Of a stretch of 64,000 nt of DNA, positions 46,609-57,800 are shown piece after piece. The notes under the pieces are model-generated. The model was not told the origin of the DNA. It saw only the letters and a list, made by a program, of their open reading frames with translations, and searched no databases. The DNA comes from Paramecium tetraurelia (lineage: Eukaryota; Ciliophora; Oligohymenophorea; Peniculida; Parameciidae), in NCBI RefSeq assembly GCF_000165425.1, contig NW_001799533.1, positions 127,127 through 191,126 of the forward strand, in the 5' to 3' direction. Every line of letters begins with the position of its first letter. The stretch's first letter is position 1. Made by a program: the position numbers and the translations under genes.

Positions 46609-47866
46609 TTATTTTTATTATATTAATTTTAATCAAAGCAATATTTATTCATTTATAAAATTTGAGAGAAGAAAATATAAAGAAAATTAAATATATTAGC
46701 TATTTATAAAATTTATTACTATTTAAAATTAACTAATGCATATCGGCAATTTAATATAAAAGTCTTTTTTTATTAATTTTCTTTTTAGTTTACTGTTATT
46801 TTTAGCGCTTCTAATTTACATTCCTTAATATATTTCTGTAATATTCTTGATTTCTTAGAGGTTGCTTTCATCTTTTTAATGGTTGAATTTTAAATTCATA
46901 GTAGAATCTAAAATTCCTAATTATATTTATCTTCAATAATGTCTCTTATTTTCAAATTAGCTGCGTTGTTCAAGTTTTGAAGTTTGTTATGTGAGAATTG
47001 TTCAACATAATCAAAGATTTAATATTGATAATGTTTCTTCGCTCTTCATATAAAACCTTTAATTATATACTACTTATGAGTTACTAAAACTATTCAAAAA
47101 TGTTAAAAACAATATATCTGGTTTCAATTCAACAATGGACTATGTATCAAAAGGTTATGTATTTTATTGTTTTTCGAATATTTAAAAATTGTTTTTCTAA
47201 CTTTTTATTTATTATTTGAAATGATAAATTACATACGAAAATTTAATATTAAATCTCGATTTTGTTTCCTTTTTTGCTAAGTGGGTTATTTAATCAAGTT
47301 TATATTATATATTTAATAATTATGGGGAAATAAAAATAGATTAAAATTAATAAAGTAAAAGCATTTACATAGATATGATGTCTAAAATATGATATTAATC
47401 GAATAAATTAAGATAATATTTCTAATCTTTATACTTACTCTATATCCATATTTATAAATTATAAACTTCTTTAATACTAAAAATTATTACTATTGTTTAT
47501 AATATTTTTTCTAAAAGAAAGAAATATTTAGTTAATCCTATCATGATTTTATATCAATTATTCTAATATTTTAATGATTTGATTGATAAATCTTTTGAAA
47601 ATGAAAAATATAGAAACTATTTAATTTTACTTCTATTTTTTTTCTAGGAATAATCTAGTTTAAAGGATTACAGAGAAATAAATAAATTATCGATCATTCA
47701 GCATTGGATTGCACTATTGATCTATTTTTTTATATTTTAGTTAAATTTATCTTATATTAGATTGTTAGCCATGCTTAAGACTTTCAGTTATTGGACTCAT
47801 AATAATACAATAATAAACATAATTGTGTGGTTATTTGAAATTAAATAAAATCTTTTTTTATTATTC
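46609..47866. other. Gene-poor tract with a possible coding relic
   Basis: On the minus strand, about 46750-47050, one frame reads like protein (DYVEQFSHNKLQNLNN; NLKIRDIIEDKYNQEFQ). It then meets TGA and continues in the same frame with NSTIKKMKATSKKSRILQKY. There is no start codon in frame and no intron fits, so it looks like a relic. From 47060 to 47866 I see only AT-rich sequence and the eS8 promoter. Confidence 0.35.
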
Positions 47867-48515
47867 ATGGGTATTTCAAGAGATAGCAGACACAAGAGAA
47901 GACTTACAGGAGGACGTATGCCAATCCATAAGAAGAAGAGAGCATTCGAGAAAGGAAGACAAGCTGCTATGACTAAATTAGTATCTGGTGAAAAGAGAGT
48001 TAGAAGATTAAGAGTCAGAGGGGGAAATTTCAAATTCAGAGCACTTAGATTATCTGAAGGCAATTTTTCTTGGGCTAGTGAAGGTGTTGCAAAAAAGGCC
48101 AAGATTGTAGAAGTTGTTTATCATCCATCAAATAATGAATTAGTGAGAACAAAGACTCTTACAAGAGGTGCTATTGTATAAGTTGATGCAACTCCATTCA
48201 AATAATGGTATTTGAAGAAATACAATATTGATTTGGGTGCTAAAAAGGGTTAAAAGAAAGTAAGAAAATTGAAAATAACATAAGGATTAACCAGCTTAAC
48301 CAGAAGTCAAGAAATCAAGATCCTTATAAAAGAAATTAGACCAAAGAATAAAGGAGAGAGTTATTGATAATTTAGTAGCAGAACAATTCTAAAATCAAAG
48401 ACTTTTAGTAAGAGTCACATCTAGACCAGGATAATCAGGTAGAGCTGATGGATACATTCTTGAAGGAAAGGAATTAGAATTCTACGTCAAAAAAATCGAA
48501 TCAAAGAAAAAATGA
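47867..48515 (+). CDS. RPS8: 40S ribosomal protein eS8 (RPS8)
   Basis: Two exons (intron 48260-48284, 25 nt) give 207 aa. Start [19 protein letters not shown] then [13 protein letters not shown] is the canonical eS8 N-terminus. The end [20 protein letters not shown] then LEFYVKKI is the canonical C-terminus. It is a structural component of the small ribosomal subunit. Codon use is richer in GAA/AAG/AGA than its neighbours, as expected for a highly expressed gene. It converges with the channel gene, 47 bp between stops. Confidence 0.98.
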
Positions 48516-48562
48516 GTTTTTATTATCCATACAAGTACATTAGCATAGCATTTATCAATAAT

Positions 48563-51115
48563 TCATTTTTTATATTCCATCATCTTTTATTTAGCTTCTT
48601 CTTTTGTATTATGCACTTATTGTGTCATCAAAGAAATAAATATTGGTACCATAATCATAGAAAGTACCATAACAATGACATATTGAATCTACTTTAATAA
48701 TATTAATACATATCTTGTATCGAAAGAATAACTTATTTCCTTAACGTAATTATTATCAAATCCCTATTCTGCTATATCATTATGCATTCCGTACTTAAGA
48801 GTGCATCTTAATAATCCAAGAAATGAATAAAAGAAATTATCATGATTTACTAACTTCCCTTATAATGTGATACTCCAAGACATAGCGCAAATGCTAATAA
48901 TAAATATCAACACCAAAAAGTAAGAACCAGGATTCTTTATTAAACTATAATATCCCTATCAACATTTACCCTAATCATAACCAAGCCATAACACTTTAGA
49001 TATGGACTCCAATTGCCTAAAAATCTATTTATGGCTATCATTAAGAACAAAATTTGAATTCCGTCATAAATTCTAGATGTATAAAGGGGAGTTATTAATT
49101 TTGAGACATCTTAATATGAGTTAGAACCCACAACGATTAAATCTAACTAATCTTGATATGATTTCGATATGGTGCTTCTTATTAGTATACTAACATTGCT
49201 TAACATATCTAGCATATGTAAATACAAATTACAAATGATGTCAAATATAAGCGGAATTTTAATCACTACATAAAGGACTTTTAGATTGAAGATGAAATAT
49301 TCACTTAAAATCAATTTCTTTTATTAAAATTCTCTTTCTTCCTGTGGTGCTAAATCTCTTTTTCTAGACTGCATCTTTTTTCTTCTGTTAAAAAGTTCCA
49401 TATATTGTATGTAGATCAGGATTAAGGCATTTTAAGTTCCTATGAAGTAAAATCCAAAAAAATCTGAAAATAAATATTGAGTCCAATACCAAAAAATGAA
49501 GGAACGAGTAGAAGTATAGCAATATAGAACATGAGAGTCTGAGCAAGTACTTCTGTATCTGATTAAGAGTTCAAATCAAAAGCCTGTGTTTACATAGTAT
49601 TATAATTGAGTAGTTCCTAAATCTATTCTATATTTTACATCATTAAATAAGTATAGAGTTGTGATTGTAGCTTATATCAACCTTTAAGTTGGACTATTAA
49701 AATAATTTAAAATGAATTATGATTATTTAATATTGTATTTTAACCACTGTTAAGATTGAATCTCCTCCATGCTATTCTAGAAACTATTCTAATCTGTGAG
49801 ATTGAGCTCCCAAACATATCCTCCAAAGTAACTGTCATATTTAGATGGATCGAACTCGGTTTGAGTATAATCCCCATCTAAATCTTCAGAAAACACCTTA
49901 TCAAAATTTAAGCAGCTTTAATTATTTTCTAAGAACATTTCTTTTTGATTTTCATTCAAAATATGACAATCATCTATATTTTCTTCTTATACTAATTTTT
50001 AAATCAGCAACCCTGATTTTAAAGGGTAATTGTAAAATTTTTAATCCTCATTTTCTTCTGCCAGAGTTTGATGAATTAGAGTTGATAAATTGAACACAGG
50101 TTAAGGGTAAGATCTTTGAATAGGATATGAATTTTAGAAGGAAACTAGTATTTGGGTATTAGTAACGAATTTGATTTGGTTGATTTCTGTAAATATAAAT
50201 AAAAACAGTAAGAGGATAAAAAGACAAGATTCAAAAAAATATTTAACTTTGTTTAAATATCCTAAATACAAGGACCAATTGACTTTATTATCCATTCTTC
50301 TGGTTTACCTAAAAATTTTTGTCAATCCATCAGGGTATGCTTCTGTGAATAAAACCTCTTCGAGTTGAGATAGGTTGGTTTTATCATCTTTTTGTTTTTT
50401 TTGTTTGACAATCTGAACTCCAACAGTAGGTTCATAGTTTCTGAGTAATTCATAAATTGGGGGATATAATTCGTTTAATACGTTCATATCAAATTATAGT
50501 AAATTACCCATCTAATCCGTATAAAATATTTCATTGTCTTCTGCCATAAAGCAAGATCTGACAATTTACTTCAATTCTCTAAAGGTTTTAATTGTACCAG
50601 GAACTTTGACTTGTACAGAATTAGATTAATTTCTCAATGTTATATAATATCCATTGTCTAGTTCCTCATCTTCAACCTTTGCATTTTCATCTTCTGGTTT
50701 TTGGTTCATAGTTAATTAGATGGTTTGAATTCGCTATAATCTTTTTTATAATTCCTTTTCCTAGATAAATTCCAATGTTTCTTTTTTACTAATATTAAGG
50801 AGAAATAATTTTAGAGTCTATGTTACTTCATGTTCTAATTTAGCATCAATTCCCTGGGATTCCTAAGTAATAGGGCCACTAGTCTTATCCTGATGCTATT
50901 TCTGGTGCTGATCAAAATATTTTTATAATGCATCAAATTCCTAAATCATCTTGGGATATTACTTTTTCAGCTCTCCCTATTTCATCGAAATAGAGATCAT
51001 TTAACTTTTCTTCCTCTTGATATTCTTGTGACAATTTATTAAGATCATTTTACAAGGCATCCTTTTAAATTTTGAAAGGTCTTAATTTTTTTGCATTGTA
51101 TGAAATGCTTGTCAT
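48563..51115 (-). CDS. Polycystin-like (TRPP-type) cation channel
   Basis: From ATG 51115, introns (about 50989-50968, 49617-49638, 49464-49489, 48956-48981) give 818 aa. A coiled-coil-rich N-terminus precedes TM1 (FESCLFILLLFLFIF), a large loop of about 200 residues ending in a W-rich block, then TMs AQTLMFYIAILLLVPSFF, FYFIGTQNALILIYIQY, IKIPLIFDIICNLYL and YFLVLIFIISICAMSW. A pore-like FFYSFLGLLRCTLKYG and the last TM VIVMVLSMIMVPIFIS follow. The layout (TM1, big extracellular loop, five TMs with a pore) fits polycystin-2. Only 2 bp separate it from the upstream C2 frame, so this is probably the C-terminal part of one longer gene. Confidence 0.75.
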
Positions 51116-51117
51116 TA

Positions 51118-51840
51118 TCACTTAAATTTTAATAAACAATCAGCAAAATAATCAATTTAATCTTTAGGATTTTGTTCGGCAACTTAATTCAAAGCCCTTT
51201 CTATAGCAGCCTGTAGTCTTGAATCCTCTAAGTACTTGAGAGTATTTATGTATTCTCTTTCTTGTATTTATGATATCCATTTCTTCAATTCTGCCTGTTG
51301 GGTCTCTATATTAACAGTTTGAAAATCATAATTATTATCCTATTACTATTTTGATCCCTATTTGGAGGAGATAGAATTATTATTATTTGATTTATCTAAT
51401 TATCTTTCTGAACCCAATTCGCTTTTGTCTTTCTTGGCAACTGGTTTTTGCTTTCCTATGAAATCGAACTCCAATTCCAATGACCCCATGTCGTTTTAAT
51501 TTTTATACAAAGGGACTGAAATCAACCAATCAGGAGAATTCTCAACATTTTATAAATCTAGGATTGCTTTTCCAATTATTTCTTCTGGGTTTTTTTTTTG
51601 CAGATCAACATCAACGACGGAGACAGTTAAGTTCGAATTTTTGGGATCATAGGTAAATTAAAAGGTCTCATTCCAAATTGGGACTTTTCCTTAATTAGTT
51701 GCTGCTTTTGTTTTGAACTTCTGCGCTCCCAATTGAATTATGGCTTGAGGATCCTGTTTTCCTTTGCCTTTTTATTGATCTAGATCTTGGAGTAATTGGG
51801 CACCCTTTACAGTTATATTCAAGTTAGGCTTGCTTTTCAT
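51118..51840 (-). CDS. C2-domain N-terminal region, probably fused to the polycystin-like channel
   Basis: ATG 51840 to TGA 51118, 240 aa. Residues about 5-125 are a C2 domain (LNITVKGAQLLQDLDQ; VPIWNETFQFTYDP; LTVSVVDVDL; IIGKAILDLQNVENS), with partial Ca-binding Asp positions. A charged coiled-coil region follows. The TGA is 2 bp before the polycystin ATG. A 17-nt GT-AG stretch (about 51141-51125) would join both frames into about 1054 aa. Start 51840 leaves 10 bp to the VPS13 start; upstream reading on this strand is antisense to VPS13. Confidence 0.65.
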
Positions 51841-51850
51841 AATTTTATTA
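51841..51850. promoter_or_regulatory. 10-bp head-to-head spacer
   Basis: The minus C2/polycystin start (51840) and the plus VPS13 start (51851) are 10 bp apart (all A/T). Both starts are well supported by domain homology (C2 and chorein N-terminus), so transcription initiation must overlap coding sequence or 5' leaders must be nearly absent. Confidence 0.5.
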
Positions 51851-54800
51851 ATGTTTGAGAAAATTCTTTAGCGAATTTTATTCACATATTTTGGTAAATT
51901 CATCACAGGCTTCGATTAAACCAATTTACAATTAGGAATTTGGAATGGAAACGTAGTTATTGAAAATGTGGCGTTGAAGTAGGAAATATTAGCTGATTTG
52001 GAATTACCATTAGAATTGAAATTCAGTTCAATAGGCAGACTAATTTTAAAAATACCCTGGAATAAATTGTCATCTGCTCCTGTTGAAGTGGTATTAGAAA
52101 ATATTCTGATTGTATTTACTCCCATGCCTAAATAACAGTGGAATAATGACGATTCTATATAAATTAAAAGACAATTTACTAGATTATTGGACAAGGTCAA
52201 ATCGAGCATTAATATTAAAAGGAAGGATCAAAGAGACAATACTGGTTATTTCGAGAAATTAACCTTAAGAGTGATTGATAATCTGTAGATATCTCTGTAA
52301 AACATTCATTTTCGTTTTGAAAATTAACGCTATTCTTGGGGTATTAAAATGGATTCGCTGACAGCCTTGACAACTAATGAAGAATTTGTTGTTGCCTTTG
52401 TAGATAGAAGCAATAAGGACACAAAGTTAGTGCCAAAAAATAAATTAATAAAGTTGTAGTAACTACAATTGTATTGGAATTCTAAAGAGACAACTTTTAT
52501 ATCAGATGATATCGCTTTTGAATAACTCACAAATTTCGATTAAGTCATTTAAATTAGTGCATTATGTAAGTTGATAATAAATCATAAGGAGAGATTTGAT
52601 AAAGCCAATTATCTTTTAGATGTGCAATTGGAAGAAATCAATATAAACATAAAGCATACTCAATTAATTTAAATAATTTAATTTTTGGAATTGATCTCAA
52701 ATAATGAGAAGAGAGTTTGGTCGCATAAATAAGATATAATGCTATCGGATATCAATAAATATTAACAAGAATTTTGTGATGTCTTCCTTTTGTTTTTGAA
52801 GAATGATTGGAAAGAAATAGAGCAATTGGGTGATGTGGATCAAATACTTCAATTTAAACAAACAATTAGATTAGTTCCTTTTAAATAATTGGAATCTTGG
52901 AGTCTAATAGCATAAAAAAAACATTTGTTAGATTTGAAAGTGTAAGAGTATCAAAGACAGAAATAAAAGAAGGGGTGGTTCAATTTTTTTGGTGGATAAA
53001 CACAAGAAGAAGTTTCTGATACTGAATTAAAATAATTGGAAGAGTTTATAGACAATGAAGAAACAAGTTTAGTGAGTAGACCATCTGATTCTTTGAAGTT
53101 AAAATTCATTGCCAAGTTAAATAAGGCATAGATCCAATTAATTAAAGATAATAATCCATTGTAGGATGAAGGAATTGTCAAGTAATTTGAATATATTGAA
53201 ATAGAGTGGGCTTAATGCGAGAACAAGGATTTTGCATTTTCTACAATCATTAAAAGCATCAGTTTGTAATTGATAAGAAATACATAATTTGAAGTTATTT
53301 GTTAACCCACCTAATAAACAAATGAGTTTTTGAAGTTATCTATAACATAAACAACTACTGCTGAGATTTGCAAACTCGATTTTAGATTCCTGATGCAGAG
53401 TTTAACAATTAATTATAATCCTGGTATCATTAGGATTATAAGGGAAATCACAGAAGTCAAGAAAGGAGACTATGTAGAACAGACATTGAAAACAGCCACA
53501 TGGAATTAAATAGAGAAAATACAAGACACAACGGAATCTACATTTAAAAATGTTTTATAGTCAAACATCCAATTAAAAATTGATGCTAAGATTTTGGAAC
53601 CCATTTTGGAGTTATCAATTAATAGTAATGAGTTTTGGCTGGTCAAGATGGATAGCTTTTACATTCGTACCACACCCATTAATCCTGAAGATTTATATGA
53701 GAATTTTGAGATCTCTATTAGCAATTTCAAGTTTTTATATTATCCAGAGAGATTTGGTAATCAAACATTGCAGATCTTGAATGATTATAATCTTGTAGTA
53801 TAAATCTAAAGATTGTAGAGCATCCATAATGAGTTAATAAATAATGACAATACTCCGTTGGTTATTGCTTAAGCGAAGTTAAATGAAATCAATGTTATGA
53901 TAAATGAAAAGGTCTACAAACACTTAGTTTACTTACCTGAAACAATTTATCCTAAATTGTCTGAGGGATAGATATTATAGTAGTTACAATTAGAGAAATA
54001 GCTGATATTGAAATACAAAGTCAAGGATGGGTTTTTGAAAAGGTAAGGGTAGCTCATTAAGACATGGAGTAGTTAATATGTAGTGTTAAGTAACTTTGAT
54101 TTATATTTTTATGATTAAGAGAAAATTCTAATGGCAAATTCCCAAATAAGTCTATTTAATTCTACATTAAAATAGTTGCAAGTGGATGATTAATTATACT
54201 CTTTTAAGATAAGAAATAAATCGGGAGAATATATTTTTGCTTGTGAGAATCAAGTTGAATTACGAGATTGGATTAAGAAAATAAAATTGTAAATAGAATA
54301 GTATTAATCTTACTAAGAAATTAAATAGAAATAAAATGAATAAATAAAGGTTAAATAAAATGACAAGATGTAAATTGATATATTAATCAATAAATTACAA
54401 TTGAAATTATATAAGGAAAATAATTATCCCAGTGTTAATTAAGAGCATCTTTTATTTTTGTTTAAATTAAATAACTTAAAGTTTTAAACTATTAAATTGT
54501 AGTAAATTTAACAAATAATCTAGATCAAAAATTTATCAATTTAAGATTGGATATTCGATTATCAAAATACTTAATACTAGGATTTGATCATTTTGAGTAA
54601 TTAGATTGAAAGTCAACCTGCTTTGAGAATAGACATTACACCAAAGAAGCAAAAGATATAGGTGGATCAGTTGCAAATCAATTGGAAACCTGATACTTTT
54701 TTAAAGATCAAATCACTATTAGGAATCATATCGGATAGGAAATCAAGAAAATGGTATTTTGCAGGACTTCGAGATTTTGAAGCAGAACAAATGAATAGAG

Positions 54801-57800
54801 GAAATAATTGCGATTAGGAATAGATTAAAAAAAATAAGTTGATTGATGGATTAAAAAGAGAATGGAACAAGTGCCAAAGATATGGTTAATCCAAATTGAA
54901 AGTGAAACATAAGTTTGATACATTGATTGATCATTAGAATTTCCTGAATGATTATCAATGGGTTGAGAATGAGATTCTATCATCATATCAAATGAAGAGC
55001 AGCAAAGACACACTCATGGAATTAGAGACTTCTATAAATTTCATATCAGTAAATTTCTTTAATAGAACCAGTCATTGTCTGCTCTTTAAATGCGAAATGG
55101 ACTAGGTCTAATTTACTTTTAAACAACTATAATTTAGTTAATATTTGGATACTCAATTGCAAGATTTTAGTCTTTATGATATGACAAACTATCCCTTCAC
55201 TATAAATAGCAATAGAGAGTTTGATTAGATCAAGCCATATAAATTAATAGGGAAGAGAGATATTTATGATGACTGGGCAATCAGATTTAGATTCAGTGGA
55301 TACGATGAAATAATTATAGCCAATCAAGAAAGAGTAAACACTTTCTTGTTGATTGAAATTAATCCCATATTTGCTTGTTATCAAAATTAACCTTTAATGA
55401 GACAAATTGATTATATAGTTAATCAAATAGTAACTTTGATCAGAGAACCTGAGTCATTGACTATGAATACAGAGTATAGTGAATAGAGAAGAATGAATAA
55501 CAAAAATTTAAAAGTCAAAAGAGTCTGGGGAGACGTAGATCTAATTTAGTCAAAGTTCATTTGCCCAACTTTTATTGATATAAGAATTGTGCTTACTAAA
55601 CCATTGATTATTCTCAAAGGGTGGCCTGAATTTTAGGAATATTTTTAATTGGACTGTGATGTGTTGAAAATTTATAATAAATAAGAGGTAGATATGAGTA
55701 GATTAATCAAAGGAGGAGGTATTGAACTAATATAATCAAATGAGTAATGGATGCCTGATGGTCGTATCAAAGAAGCCTGGAATGAGGCATATTGTATTGA
55801 AGGACACAATATGTAAATTCAATATTATGAAAATGGGGTCAATCAAGTCAGCTCATTATTTGAATTTAATTTATCCTTTGAAAGAGTTTTGTATTACTTT
55901 GAGATTAAAGACTTATATGATAATGTAGAAATGGATAGAAGTATCAAAATTAGATCCTGTATGTCCCCTATGATTTTGAAATTATACAGAAAGGAATACT
56001 TAGAAATTTGTAAAATGATATTTCATAACTTTACACATGACGATTTTAAAGATAAATTATACATTCATGATTTTGACGTGGTTAATTAATTTGAACCTGC
56101 TCCAATATCATTTTGGTTGGATTTTGAAAATCTCTCAATATTTGCTTTGAGCAAGAAATCTGAGTAACCATTGGTGTAAATCAACATGAAATAAATGAGA
56201 CTAGAGTGGCTAAAAGAGACAGATGTTTATTTGAACTTATTTAGTCAATGGATCAGTATGTATAACTATGATAAATTCAATAATGAATTTGGGTTTTTGG
56301 GAGAATTGGGTTAAATCCCAGATTCATAGAAACTATTCCAAGTCAATCAATTGATTCAAGGTTATAAACCAAAAGAGTAAAGAGAACCATTCACAAAGTA
56401 CATTTTCGATGAAAATTTCAACAAATAGTAATGCTAATTTTCAATGATATTTCATATTCAAAAGCCTAGTGCTGATAAGAGGTGCCACATAAATTTAAAT
56501 GATGTGAGAATGATAGTGGAACCTACAGTATTTACGAATGTGGGTTTGTGGAGTAGATTAGAATAATAGTGTTGGCCCATTCAAACAGAATTTGGAGAGA
56601 TGCCTAGTATCACAGTAATCATTAAGATCCTGGGTTCTAGTTTATGTTTTTAAGGGTTGGACAGTCAGTTCATACTTGGAACAAAGGGTGACATTTCATA
56701 TGTTTGGAATAGATGTAGGTTTATGAATCCAGAGCAAATACTTATAAATTTGAAGAGAGATCAATTAGATAAAAATTAAGTGGAAATCATTGGAGATGCC
56801 TTTGAACATTAAGTTAATTTAAAGAATCTGGAATTTTTTAAATGCAAATTTGTGGATTATATCAATTTTGATCTTAAAACAGTGAGAAAAAGACAAATCA
56901 TAATGCCATTCTCATTATTTTTAAGTCTCAAAAATGAGTTGTAGGTTGAATTTAACAAGTAGTTTATCTATTACAATAATAAGCTTTCATTTTATATAGA
57001 CAAAACAATATGTAAATTTTCATATTAAGATTTCCTATTAATGACTAGTATTTCTGATAAATTGAAATCAAGCACATAGAATATTATTCGTGAACCTATT
57101 TATTAATAGGAGGAGATAATAAATTAAGAGTAGCCAATCAATGACTCATATGATGTTATCATAAGTGGGTTACAAGTTGTTGTGATAAATGATGCAGGAG
57201 AGGTATATGTCCCAGTCTTTGATGTGACATTATCAGAGACTCAGTTATAGTTTTAAAAAATCAATTAGAAGTCTATATATTCTACGATCATTAAATTAAG
57301 TAGTTCATTTTACAACCCTAAAATTGCTGTTTGGGAACCAATCTTGGAGAGTTGCAATTTTTCAGTTGATGTCTCTTTAAATCCTAAGGGAGAACCTCAA
57401 TGCATCATCTATTTGGAAATGACTTAGGAATAAGAAATTTTGAATATCAACTTATCTGCTCAGATGATCAGTGTATTTCACAAAACATTCATATCCTAGA
57501 AATAGGAGATGGAGATATCGAACATTCAGTAATAATAGATATTTTAAGATGACAGAATAGATAATGTTGATTATGTTTCTCCTTACACCATCAGAAATGA
57601 AACTGGATTTGAACTTGAAATCAGTGATACAGCCAATAAAAATAAGAAGTACATATTGGAATCAAGTTCATCTATTAACTATGAGATTGATGCTGATTTT
57701 GATCAAATCTTCAGAAGAGAAAGAGAAGACTTGCAATAACAATAATAAAGATTGGTTACCATAAAGGTTATACATGACACATATGAGTTTGAACCAATAA

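Noticed and set aside
47797-48102. Minus-strand 101-aa frame overlapping eS8
   Set aside because: Antisense shadow of a highly conserved ribosomal protein gene.
51916-52309. Minus-strand extension of the C2 gene (frames starting near 52209 and 52309)
   Set aside because: The plus strand here encodes the diagnostic chorein N-terminus of VPS13, so the minus reading is a shadow; the C2 gene start was moved to 51840.
52349-52351. ATG 52349 as the VPS13 start
   Set aside because: The same frame is open upstream and contains the conserved N-terminal chorein motifs back to ATG 51851.
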